Positions 26,623-35,101 of a DNA stretch of 64,000 bases are shown piece by piece. The DNA comes from Pseudomaricurvus sp050633365. Its GTDB lineage: Bacteria > Pseudomonadota > Gammaproteobacteria > Pseudomonadales > Cellvibrionaceae. Under the pieces are notes generated by a model. It saw only the letters and a list, made by a program, of their open reading frames with translations. It made no database searches and was not told the DNA's origin. A program made the position numbers and the translations under genes. The DNA lies in NCBI GenBank assembly GCA_050633365.1, contig JBOEGJ010000004.1, positions 45,824 to 109,823 on the forward strand. The letters run 5' to 3'. The first letter of the stretch is position 1. The number at the start of each line of letters is the position of its first letter.

Positions 26623-28062
26623 ATGACTGACTCAAAAAATACACGACGCAGCTTTCTGCGAAAATCAGCGACTTTAACCGCGGGAGTAACCGCCGCAGGT
26701 CTGACAACGGTAACTGGGTTGAGCGGTTGCACGGCGTCTGAGCCACAAAGCCCCGTGGAGTTTGTACCGGGAAAGCCGGTGCCATGGATTAACTGGGCAG
26801 GCAACGAATTCTGTTACCCGTCCCAGCGTCTTGCCCCCACCAATGATGAAGAAGTCGCTCAGGCTCTGGCTCAAGCGCCAGGGGTGGTGCGGGCTGTTGG
26901 TTCAAGCCATTCATTCAGTCCGGTAGTGCCCACCGATGATACGCTGGTGACCACCGATCTGCTCAGTGGCTTGATCAGTCATGATGCGGATACCCACCAG
27001 GCCGAAGTCTGGGCCGGCACTCGGTTACATGATTTGGGGTTGTTACTGGATGGCGTAGGGCAGGCGTTGCCGAACATGCCAGATATGGATTACCCGTCCA
27101 TCGGCGGTTCGATCGCCAATTCGGTGCACGCAACCGGTAGCTCGTTTGGTTCTATGTCGACCTATGTGTTGGGCATGACACTGGCGACTGCGTCAGGTGA
27201 ATTATTGGAATGCAGCGCCCAGTCTAATGCGGATGTTTTCCAAGCGGCGCGAGCGTCAATTGGCTCACTCGGTATTGCTTCTAGAATAAAACTGCAGAAC
27301 TTTCCCTCGTTTCAACTGACTGAAGTCAACGGTGTGGAAAAAGCCGAAGACGTGCTCGATGATCTCGATCAGCGTTTCGCCAACAATCGTCATTTCGAAA
27401 TGTACTTCCTACCCTATTGTGATTGGAGCCTGACTGTCACCACCAATGAGGCTAGGCCTGGTGATGAAAACGTGGGCGAAGACGATCCCCATGCGGTGAA
27501 TATTCTGCGACAGGTGTTCGGCGCGGTGAGTTGGATTCCCGGCATAGGCGATGATATCTATCAGCGTCTTATTGAAATGGAGCTGAAGAAAAATGCCACG
27601 GTGAACACGGTTCGAACCGGGCCTTCACACAAGGTTTTCCCTCACGATCGAATCGTGCGTTTTCGTGAAATGGAGTACACGGTTCCCGTTGAGGTTGGGC
27701 CGGCCTGTATCCGCGAGATTATGCAAACCATTCGTCGCAAGAAGCTACCGGTGTGTTTTCCTTTAGAGTATCGCCACGTAAAAGCCGACGATATCTGGTT
27801 GTCGATGTTTGAAGGGCGCGATGGTGCGGCGATTTCGGTGCATCAGTTTGGCGATATTGATTACAAGGCGGTATTTGCCGAAATCGAACCGATTTTCTGG
27901 AAATACGAAGGGCGTCCCCACTGGGGCAAAATCCACACCTTGGATGCCAAGCGCTTGGCTGCTCTCTATCCTCGCCACTGGCAGGATTTTCACGAGGTAC
28001 GCCGCGCCTTAGATCCCACCGGTAAAATGCTCAACGATCATCTCAAGCACATTTTCTTATGA
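26623..28062 (+). CDS. Tat-exported sugar-lactone oxidase/dehydrogenase (ALO family, FAD)
   Basis: A 479-residue protein with a twin-arginine signal (TRRSFLRK, residues 7-14) and a lipobox-like LSGC near residue 36, so possibly a Tat-exported lipoprotein. The FAD-binding PCMH domain contains VVRAVGSSHSFSP and DYPSIGGSIANSVHATG; the C-terminal domain with HWGKIHTLDAKRLAALYPR is typical of D-arabinono-/L-gulono-1,4-lactone oxidases. Relatives oxidise aldonolactones, or alditols in the AldO branch. With a cytochrome c gene 23 bp upstream it is more likely a cytochrome-linked dehydrogenase than an oxygen-using oxidase. Confidence 0.85.
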   Translation: MTDSKNTRRSFLRKSATLTAGVTAAGLTTVTGLSGCTASEPQSPVEFVPGKPVPWINWAGNEFCYPSQRLAPTNDEEVAQALAQAPGVVRAVGSSHSFSPVVPTDDTLVTTDLLSGLISHDADTHQAEVWAGTRLHDLGLLLDGVGQALPNMPDMDYPSIGGSIANSVHATGSSFGSMSTYVLGMTLATASGELLECSAQSNADVFQAARASIGSLGIASRIKLQNFPSFQLTEVNGVEKAEDVLDDLDQRFANNRHFEMYFLPYCDWSLTVTTNEARPGDENVGEDDPHAVNILRQVFGAVSWIPGIGDDIYQRLIEMELKKNATVNTVRTGPSHKVFPHDRIVRFREMEYTVPVEVGPACIREIMQTIRRKKLPVCFPLEYRHVKADDIWLSMFEGRDGAAISVHQFGDIDYKAVFAEIEPIFWKYEGRPHWGKIHTLDAKRLAALYPRHWQDFHEVRRALDPTGKMLNDHLKHIFL

Positions 28063-28328
28063 CTGGTGGGCAGTGATGGGCGGGCAGTGATTGGAACAGA
28101 CGAATTTGTCCACAAGACCGGAGGTTCTGGTCAATGCCTGTTGCATAATGGTCAAAGCTCACCGGTGACCCGGAAGTCACGACCCTAGCGCTCTGATTGG
28201 TCACTGATACGGTCGATTTTGCAATTGGAAGCCTTGCTCCACCTCTCTAATCTAGACGCCGCTAAGATAAGGCCTGCATCTGCCCCCGGCGCGCAGGCCC
28301 CAATAACCCTAGAGTGTGAGGCTGATAG

Positions 28329-30479
28329 ATGATCTATTCAGGTAAAGCCATAACGGTAACTGCCCTGGACAATGGCATTGCCGAACTCAACTTCGATTTG
28401 GAAGGTGAGTCCGTAAACAAATTCAACGCGTTAACAACTGAAGAGCTGAAACAAGCTGGCGAGGCATTGAAAGCCGCTAGCGACGTAAAAGGCCTGATTG
28501 TTACCAGTAAAAAAGACGTATTCATCGTCGGCGCAGACATTACCGAATTTGGTAATAACTTTAGCGCTACTCAAGAAGAAATCGCGGCTGGGGTTTTAGA
28601 AACCAACAAAACCGTTTTCAACACTATTGAAGATTTGCCTTTCCCTACCGTTGCTGCAATTAACGGTATCGCCTTTGGTGGCGGTCTGGAAATGGCTCTG
28701 GTGTGCGACTTCCGTGTTATGTCGACCACCGCCAAAATTGGCTTGCCAGAAACCAAACTGGGTATCATCCCAGGCTTCGGTGGCACCGTTCGTCTGCCAC
28801 GTGTTATCGGTGCTGATAATGCCGTTGAGTGGATTGCTGGCGGTAAAGATCAGAAAGCCACTGCTGCTTTGGCTGCCGGCGCCGTTGACGCGGTTGTTGC
28901 ACCTGAAAAATTGCGCGAAGCCGCTTTGGATCTGGTACAAAAATGTATCGCTGGTGATTTCGACTACGCTGCTAAGCGTCAAGAGAAATTGGATCCACTG
29001 AAATTGAACGACATCGAAGCGATGATGTCTTTCGAAAGCGCAAAAGCGTTTATTGCTGGTCAAGCGGGTCCAAACTACCCTGCACCAGTGACCGCCGTTA
29101 AAGTCATTCAGAAAGCCGCTAAAATGGGCCGTGATGAGGCTTTGGCCGAAGAAGCCAAAGGCATTGCCAAACTGGCGAAAACTGAAGTTGCTCGCAATTT
29201 GGTTGGCCTGTTCTTGGGTGATCAAGAGCTGGGTAAAACCGGTAAAGAGTGGGCTGCCAAAGGTGGCAAAGTTGAGAAAGGCGCTGTACTCGGTGCCGGT
29301 ATCATGGGCGGCGGTATTGCTTACCAGTCCGCGCTGAAAGGTACCCCCATCATCATGAAAGATATCGCTCAAGCCGGTATCGATCTGGGTCTGTCAGAAG
29401 CCAGCAAGTTGTTGTCTAAGCGCGTTAGCCGCGGTCGTATGACTCCAGAAAAAATGGCCGGTATTCTGAATAACATTCAACCACAGCTGAGCTTTGATGC
29501 GTTCGATTCGGTTGACGTTATCGTTGAAGCCGTTGTTGAAAACCCGAAAGTTAAAAAGGCTGTCTTGGCCGAGACCGAGAAGCAAATTCGCGAAGACGCG
29601 ATTCTGACTTCCAACACCTCGACCATCTCTATTACTCACTTGGCTGAAGACCTGCAGCGTCCAGAGAACTTCTGTGGCATGCACTTCTTTAACCCAGTAC
29701 ACCAAATGCCTTTGGTTGAAGTTATTCGCGGTGAGAAAACCAGCGACGAAGCCATTGCTCGTACTGTTGCCTACGCTTTGGCGATGGGTAAAAAGCCGGT
29801 TGTTGTTAATGACTGCCCAGGCTTCTTGGTTAACCGTATCTTGTCTCCTTACTTCGGCGGTTTCTTGCGCCTGATGAAAGACGGCGCAGACTTCACCAAG
29901 ATCGATAAGGTGATGGAAAAGTTCGGTATGCCAATGGGCCCAGCTTACTTGGCTGACGTTGTGGGTATCGACACTGGCGTTCACGCTGGTGAAGTGATGG
30001 CCGCTGGCATTCCTTCGCGTATGGGTGCGGATTTCACCACCACACACGAAGTTCTGTTTAAAGCCGATCGCTACGGTCAGAAAAACGGCAAAGGCTACTA
30101 CGCTTACGAAGTTGATCGTAAAGGTAAGCCTAAGAAAGTTGTCGACGAAGAAGTTAAAGCGCTGTTGGCACCTGTGGTTGATGCGGCTAAAGACTTCAGC
30201 GATGAAGAAATCCTTGAGCGCATGATGATCCCACTGTGTCTGGAAGCGGTTCGCTGTCTTGAAGAAGGCATTGCGGCTTCTGCTACCGATGTGGACATGT
30301 CCCTTATTTATGGTATCGGTTTCCCTCCATTCCGCGGTGGTGCTCTGCACTTCATCCAGGACATGGGCTTGGCTGAATTTGTTGCGAAAGCTGACAAGTA
30401 CGCTGACATGGGCGAAAGCTATCAGTGCACTGACAAGTTGCGCGCGATGGCTGCTAACGGCGAAGTCTTCTTCGCTTAA
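28329..30479 (+). CDS. fadB: Fatty acid oxidation complex alpha subunit FadB
   Basis: A 716-residue multifunctional beta-oxidation enzyme. The N-terminal enoyl-CoA hydratase/isomerase domain (about 1-190) has GGGLEMALVCD and PETKLGIIPGFGGT with the catalytic glutamates. The 3-hydroxyacyl-CoA dehydrogenase part (about 310-700) opens with the NAD motif GAGIMGGGIAYQSA and has HFFNPVHQMPLVEV. It acts in the cytoplasm with FadA, 37 bp downstream. Codon use is strongly optimised compared with neighbours, which also produces long meaningless antisense frames and suggests high expression. Confidence 0.97.
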   Translation: MIYSGKAITVTALDNGIAELNFDLEGESVNKFNALTTEELKQAGEALKAASDVKGLIVTSKKDVFIVGADITEFGNNFSATQEEIAAGVLETNKTVFNTIEDLPFPTVAAINGIAFGGGLEMALVCDFRVMSTTAKIGLPETKLGIIPGFGGTVRLPRVIGADNAVEWIAGGKDQKATAALAAGAVDAVVAPEKLREAALDLVQKCIAGDFDYAAKRQEKLDPLKLNDIEAMMSFESAKAFIAGQAGPNYPAPVTAVKVIQKAAKMGRDEALAEEAKGIAKLAKTEVARNLVGLFLGDQELGKTGKEWAAKGGKVEKGAVLGAGIMGGGIAYQSALKGTPIIMKDIAQAGIDLGLSEASKLLSKRVSRGRMTPEKMAGILNNIQPQLSFDAFDSVDVIVEAVVENPKVKKAVLAETEKQIREDAILTSNTSTISITHLAEDLQRPENFCGMHFFNPVHQMPLVEVIRGEKTSDEAIARTVAYALAMGKKPVVVNDCPGFLVNRILSPYFGGFLRLMKDGADFTKIDKVMEKFGMPMGPAYLADVVGIDTGVHAGEVMAAGIPSRMGADFTTTHEVLFKADRYGQKNGKGYYAYEVDRKGKPKKVVDEEVKALLAPVVDAAKDFSDEEILERMMIPLCLEAVRCLEEGIAASATDVDMSLIYGIGFPPFRGGALHFIQDMGLAEFVAKADKYADMGESYQCTDKLRAMAANGEVFFA

Positions 30480-30516
30480 TAGACTGAAACTCACAAACAT
30501 TTTTGGAGATTAAGTA

Positions 30517-31692
30517 ATGAGCTTAAATCCTAGAGACGCCGTTATTGTTGATTTCGGTCGTACTGCCATGGGTCGTTCTAAGAACGGCGCTTACCGTAAT
30601 ACTCGTGCAGAAGACATGTCAGCTGATCTGATCAACGGCCTGTTTGCTCGCAACGAAAAATTGAACCCAGCTGAAGTTGAAGATGTGATTTGGGGCTGTG
30701 TTAACCAGACCAAAGAGCAGGGCATGAACATCGCTCGCATGATTTCACTGATGACTGTGATTCCTCACGAAGCGGCCGGTCAAACCGTTAGCCGCCTGTG
30801 TGGTTCTTCTATGTCTGCGCTGCACACTGCGGCTCAAGCGATCATGACCGGTAACGGCGACATGTTCGTTATCGGTGGTGTTGAGCACATGGGTCACGTT
30901 CAGATGACTCACGGTGTTGATCCCAACCCACGTTTGGCCAAGCACGTTGCTAAAGCGGCGGGCATGATGGGCATGACGGCTGAAGTATTGGGCATGATGC
31001 ACGGCATGACTCGTGAGCAACAAGATCAGTTTGGTGCTCGCTCTCACCAGTTGGCTCATAAAGCCACTGTCGAGGGTCGTTTTAAAGACGAAATCATCGC
31101 TTTGGAAGGTCACGACGAGAACGGCTTTAAAGTTCTGATGACTGAAGACGAAACCATTCGTCCTGAAACCACGGTTGAGTCTTTGTCTCAACTGCGCCCT
31201 GCCTTTAACCCTAAAGGCGGCACTGTAACTGCAGGTACTTCTTCGCAAATCACCGACGGTGCTTCTGCGATGATTTTGATGTCTGCTGAGCGCGCTCAAG
31301 CCTTGGGTGTTCAGCCGTTGGCTAAGATCCGCGCAATGGCGGTTGCCGGTGTTGATCCTTCAATCATGGGTTACGGTCCTGTACCTTCTACTCAGAAAGC
31401 ACTGAAGCGTGCCGGTCTGACTATGGGCGATATCGATTTTGTAGAGCTGAACGAAGCTTTTGCTGCACAGGCATTGCCGGTTCTTAAAGATCTGGATTTA
31501 CTCGATAAAATGGACGAGAAAGTGAACTTGCACGGTGGTGCTATCGCTTTGGGTCACCCATTTGGTTGTTCTGGTGCTCGCATCACCGGTACCTTGCTGA
31601 ACGTTATGCGTCAGAATGAAGGTGCTTTGGGTGTGTCGACCATGTGTGTTGGTTTGGGTCAAGGTATCACTACCGTGATCGAGCGTTTGTAA
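30517..31692 (+). CDS. fadA: 3-ketoacyl-CoA thiolase FadA
   Basis: A 391-residue thiolase, the usual length. The nucleophilic cysteine is in SRLCGSSMSALH; the C-terminal active-site elements are LHGGAIALGHPFGCSGAR and CVGLGQGITTVIE. It carries out the last step of beta-oxidation, releasing acetyl-CoA, and forms an alpha2beta2 complex with FadB. A GGAGAT ribosome site precedes the ATG. The pair is closed by a strong terminator and forms a two-gene operon. Confidence 0.97.
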   Translation: MSLNPRDAVIVDFGRTAMGRSKNGAYRNTRAEDMSADLINGLFARNEKLNPAEVEDVIWGCVNQTKEQGMNIARMISLMTVIPHEAAGQTVSRLCGSSMSALHTAAQAIMTGNGDMFVIGGVEHMGHVQMTHGVDPNPRLAKHVAKAAGMMGMTAEVLGMMHGMTREQQDQFGARSHQLAHKATVEGRFKDEIIALEGHDENGFKVLMTEDETIRPETTVESLSQLRPAFNPKGGTVTAGTSSQITDGASAMILMSAERAQALGVQPLAKIRAMAVAGVDPSIMGYGPVPSTQKALKRAGLTMGDIDFVELNEAFAAQALPVLKDLDLLDKMDEKVNLHGGAIALGHPFGCSGARITGTLLNVMRQNEGALGVSTMCVGLGQGITTVIERL

Positions 31693-31713
31693 TTAGCGCT
31701 TAACCTAAGCTAG

Positions 31714-31744
31714 AAAAAAGAGGAGCATTGCTCCTCTTTTTTTT
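31714..31744. terminator. Terminator after fadBA
   Basis: Stem GAGGAGC/GCTCCTC with an ATT loop, flanked by A6 and T8, so it can act in both directions and may also end the minus-strand methyltransferase transcript. Confidence 0.9.
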
Positions 31745-31801
31745 GCGCGTTATTTGTAAATACTCTGCTCGATCGCGGGGCCAAGGATCCAGCTCGCAGG
31801 C

Positions 31802-32560
31802 TTAACGATTCAGTTCATAGGCGCACATATTCACCGCCGTCGCCAAATTTAGCGATTCCAGTACGCCGTTTCCTTGAATTGAAAATGATTGAAGGTTCAA
31901 ATCACTCAGGCTTTCTCGAGGAACCCCTCTGGCTTCGTTGCCAAAGATAAAGCACTTATGATTGCTAAATGATGGTGTCGACAGTGGTTCGCCGTCAATG
32001 TCCAAGCAGGCAAATTGATCAAAGCGAGTTTTGAGTGTATCGATGGATACGTCTATTTCGATGGGTACGTGAAAGATTGCCCCCATGCTGGCACGCACCA
32101 CTTTCGGATTGAACGGATCAACACTGTTGGGGCTGAGCACGCAGCTAAAATCACCGAACCAGGCTAGGGTTCGCAAAATCGTGCCGAGGTTTCCCGGATC
32201 TTGCACTTCGTGCAAATAGACCGTGCGTTGCTGATGAATCTGCTCTTGCGGCCCTATGGTGGCGTTCAGTGGAACCACTGCAAGAATACCTTGAGGCGAT
32301 TTAGTGTCGGATATTTTCTGCATTTGTTTGTCAGAAATGGTCTGAGTTTCAAATTCCGAGAGGCTGTTGTTTACCATGAGGTTGTCGCTAAGCGCCGAAC
32401 TGTAGCTCTCACTGGTGTAGATTTTCGCGCTCGCCAATAGCGGATTGATTTTTGCCGCTTTCGCCAATTCCAAAATCAGATGTTCGCCCTCCACCAAAAA
32501 GCAACCGAATTCAACGCGGTGCTTTTTTTGATGCAGCTTTTTTATGTTATCGAGTTTCAT
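31802..32560 (-). CDS. SpoU/TrmH-family RNA 2'-O-methyltransferase
   Basis: A 252-residue SPOUT-class protein. The N-terminal part is a small substrate-binding domain (about 1-90). The catalytic domain shows the three family motifs: VQDPGNLGTILRTLAWFG, IFGNEARGVPRE and the knot segment SLNLATAVNMCAYE. It should methylate a ribose in rRNA or tRNA; the exact site cannot be read from sequence. Its start overlaps the stop of the FAD dehydrogenase gene by four bases, so the two are translationally coupled despite unrelated functions. Confidence 0.88.
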   Translation of the reverse strand: MKLDNIKKLHQKKHRVEFGCFLVEGEHLILELAKAAKINPLLASAKIYTSESYSSALSDNLMVNNSLSEFETQTISDKQMQKISDTKSPQGILAVVPLNATIGPQEQIHQQRTVYLHEVQDPGNLGTILRTLAWFGDFSCVLSPNSVDPFNPKVVRASMGAIFHVPIEIDVSIDTLKTRFDQFACLDIDGEPLSTPSFSNHKCFIFGNEARGVPRESLSDLNLQSFSIQGNGVLESLNLATAVNMCAYELNR

Positions 32561-34221
32561 TTGGCGTCATCCGATACTTGATCGCTTAGGGCGTTGCTAT
32601 TCTCCTGGGCGAAATCTTCGACCATGGCCTTGACTAGGGCCTCGGCGATTTTTACACCGTCGACCCCAGCCGACAAAATTCCGCCAGCATAACCTGCACC
32701 TTCTCCGGCGGGATATAAGCCTCGAGTGTTGATGCTTTGCAAGGTTTCTTTGTCGCGACGGATGCGCACCGGTGACGAGGTTCTGGTTTCGATTCCCGTC
32801 AAGATAGCGTCGGCGCGATCAAAGCCACGGATTTTTTTACCGAAGGCGGGCAGGGCTTCTCGAATCGCGTCGATGGCGAAATCCGGTAAGGTTGTGGATA
32901 GATCTCCCAGTGTGACACCGGGTTTGTAAGAGGGCTCAACGTCGCCAAAAGTGGTTGAAGGTTTGTTGTTGATGAAGTCGCCGACCAATTGTCCTGGCGC
33001 GCAATAGTCTTCACCGCCCACGACATAGGCGTGAGATTCTAAGGCTTCTTGCAATTCGATACCGGCGAGGGGATGACCGGGGAAGTCGTCTTCGGGATTG
33101 ATGTTGACCACAATGCCGGAGTTCGCGTTGCGCTCGTTGCGAGAATACTGGCTCATGCCATTGGTCACCACGCGACCTTCTTCCGAGGTGGCTGCAACCA
33201 CCGTGCCGCCTGGGCACATGCAAAAACTGTAAACCGCGCGTCCATTTTTGGCGTGATGAATGAGTTTGTAATCTGCCGCACCCAGTTCTGGGTGACCGGC
33301 GTATTTACCCAGTCGCGCGCGATCAATGAGTGATTGCGGGTGCTCAATGCGAAAGCCAATGGCAAAAGGTTTTGCCTCTACATAAACCCCCGCATGGTGC
33401 AGCATGCGAAAAGTATCTCGAGCACTGTGGCCAACCGCCAGCACGGTATAACGGCTTTTGATGTGTGAGCCGTTCTCCAAGGTAACGCCCTCGACTCGGC
33501 CTTCGCCTATGTCCAGCGAGGCAACTTTGCTTTCAAAGCGAACCTCACCGCCAAGTGCGATAATTTCTTCACGCATGGCGGCGACAACACCGGTTAATCG
33601 AAAGGTGCCGATGTGAGGCTTACTCACGTACATGATTTCTTCGGGCGCCCCAGCTTTTACAAACTCCGCCATCACTTTGCGGCCGTAGAACTTGGGATCT
33701 TTGATTTGGCTGTAGAGTTTTCCGTCGGAAAACAGTCCAGCGCCGCCTTCTCCAAATTGCACGTTGGATTCTGGGGTCAGCTCTTTGTTACGCCACAGTG
33801 CCCAGGTGTCTTTGGTGCGAGTACGCACATTGCGGCCACGCTCTAACACGATGGGCTTATAACCTTGCTGAGCTAAGATCAGTGCGGCAAACAAACCGCA
33901 GGGGCCAAAACCAATCACGATGGGGCGCTCTCGCAGTTCGGCCGGTGCTTGCGGTACGGGATAGTAGTGAGTATCGGGAGATGGTCGAATGTGGCGATCA
34001 TCGCTTAGGCGTTTCAATACCTGAGTTTCATTGACGATGGCCACATCGACGATGTAGATAAATTTGATCTCGCTGTTTTTCTTGCGAGCATCGTAGCTGC
34101 GCTTGAACACCTGCACCTCTTGCAGGTTGCTTTCAGTCACCCCAAGGCGTTTTGCCACGGCTTTTGGCAGGGCATCGGCGGGGTGATCAAGGGGAAGGGC
34201 GAGCTCGGTAATACGGATCAT
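32557..34221 (-). CDS. Uncharacterised FAD-dependent dehydrogenase (COG2509 type)
   Basis: A 554-residue flavoprotein. After an N-terminal ferredoxin-like domain of about 90 residues, the dinucleotide motif IGFGPCGLFAALILAQQG and VLERG define a Rossmann FAD site. FGEGGAGLFSDGKL, SFCMCPGGTVV and the C-terminal GEGAGYAGGILSAGVDG are signatures of this widespread family, whose reaction is unknown. It is probably soluble. It is the first gene of the pair with the methyltransferase and is divergent from rlmE. Confidence 0.85.
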   Translation of the reverse strand: MIRITELALPLDHPADALPKAVAKRLGVTESNLQEVQVFKRSYDARKKNSEIKFIYIVDVAIVNETQVLKRLSDDRHIRPSPDTHYYPVPQAPAELRERPIVIGFGPCGLFAALILAQQGYKPIVLERGRNVRTRTKDTWALWRNKELTPESNVQFGEGGAGLFSDGKLYSQIKDPKFYGRKVMAEFVKAGAPEEIMYVSKPHIGTFRLTGVVAAMREEIIALGGEVRFESKVASLDIGEGRVEGVTLENGSHIKSRYTVLAVGHSARDTFRMLHHAGVYVEAKPFAIGFRIEHPQSLIDRARLGKYAGHPELGAADYKLIHHAKNGRAVYSFCMCPGGTVVAATSEEGRVVTNGMSQYSRNERNANSGIVVNINPEDDFPGHPLAGIELQEALESHAYVVGGEDYCAPGQLVGDFINNKPSTTFGDVEPSYKPGVTLGDLSTTLPDFAIDAIREALPAFGKKIRGFDRADAILTGIETRTSSPVRIRRDKETLQSINTRGLYPAGEGAGYAGGILSAGVDGVKIAEALVKAMVEDFAQENSNALSDQVSDDAK

Positions 34222-34385
34222 AAAATAGGCCTGGCCGGTGACTCCGGCAGAGGTTAGTTAACTATTACGGTGACGCATAGCGTGGTTTGGGCGCCTGTTG
34301 AATTCAGTCTAGCGCGGATGGTGGCTATTGTACCTGCGCAAGGTTTATCTGTCGTTGTGTCCTTCTTACTAGAGCCATCGGTCGG

Positions 34386-34414
34386 TTACAGCCCACCGCC
34401 AGATCACGTATAAT
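34386..34414 (+). promoter_or_regulatory. Predicted sigma-70 promoter of rlmE
   Basis: Consensus -10 TATAAT at 34409-34414 with TTACAG 17 bp upstream (34386-34391). Transcription should start near 34421. Confidence 0.65.
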
Positions 34415-34427
34415 GCGCCCATTATCC

Positions 34428-34448
34428 CTCCCACATGAATGGTGGGAG
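34428..34448 (+). promoter_or_regulatory. Stem-loop at the 5' end of the rlmE leader
   Basis: CTCCCAC pairs with GTGGGAG around a 7-nt loop. It would begin within a few nucleotides of the predicted transcript start and ends 23 nt before the ATG. It may stabilise the message or be a control site. Confidence 0.5.
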
Positions 34449-34471
34449 CACGGCAATACAAGAGTGGTGAC

Positions 34472-35092
34472 ATGGCAAGATCCAAAAGCAGCAATCAGTG
34501 GCTCAGCGAGCACGTTAACGATCCCTATGTGAAACGGGCGCAAGCCGATGGTTATCGCTCTCGGGCCAGTTATAAGCTGATTGAGCTGATTAAAAAGGAC
34601 AAGCTCGTGCGTCCCGGCATGATGGTGATGGATCTGGGCAGCACGCCTGGCGGCTGGTCTCAGGTGGTTGCCCCTTTGGTGGGCGATAAGGGGCGTGTGG
34701 TAGCTTCGGATATCCTGCCGATGGACTCTTTAGCTGATGTGGATTTTGTTCAAGGCGATTTCACCGAAGACGAGGTGTTTGATGAAATCATGGCGGTGGT
34801 GAATGGCGATCCGGTGGATCTCGTCATCTCTGATATGGCCCCGAACATCAGCGGCGTCAATGCCGCCGATCAGGCCTCGTCGATGTATTTGGTCGAGCTG
34901 GCGTTGGATATGGCTCGACAGGTGCTCAAGCGCAAGGGCTGTTTTGTGGCTAAGGTTTTCCAGGGGGAGGGCTATGACGAGTACCTGAAAGACGTGCGCT
35001 CATCGTTCGATAAGGTGGTGATTCGCAAGCCAGACGCCTCTCGTCCAAGGTCTCGCGAAGTTTATTTTGTCGCGAAAGGGTTTAAGGGCTAG
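34472..35092 (+). CDS. rlmE: 23S rRNA (U2552-2'-O) methyltransferase RlmE/FtsJ
   Basis: A 206-residue protein from ATG 34472 (MARSKSSNQW), close to the 209 of E. coli RrmJ; the frame is open to 34439, but that part has no homology. The K-D-K-E tetrad is visible as Lys35, Asp121 (ISDMAPN), Lys161 (VAKVFQG) and Glu196. The SAM loop reads DLGSTPGGWSQ. It methylates U2552 in the A-loop of 23S rRNA late in 50S assembly. FtsH often follows rlmE in gammaproteobacteria but does not here; the next gene is convergent, 9 bp away. Confidence 0.95.
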   Translation: MARSKSSNQWLSEHVNDPYVKRAQADGYRSRASYKLIELIKKDKLVRPGMMVMDLGSTPGGWSQVVAPLVGDKGRVVASDILPMDSLADVDFVQGDFTEDEVFDEIMAVVNGDPVDLVISDMAPNISGVNAADQASSMYLVELALDMARQVLKRKGCFVAKVFQGEGYDEYLKDVRSSFDKVVIRKPDASRPRSREVYFVAKGFKG

Positions 35093-35101
35093 CGAGCGCT
35101 G

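Noticed and set aside
28063..28328. FadR or PsrA operator before fadB (GACC...GGTC repeat near 28118)
   Set aside because: The half-sites do not match the FadR consensus spacing, and no PsrA-type GAAAC-N4-GTTTC site is visible.
28596..30500. Long open frames on the minus strand opposite fadB (258 and 368 codons)
   Set aside because: They mirror the strongly biased codons of fadB, have no family motifs, and overlap a certain gene along their whole length.
30745..31299. 184-codon minus-strand frame opposite fadA
   Set aside because: Shadow of fadA with the same codon-bias cause; no recognisable sequence.
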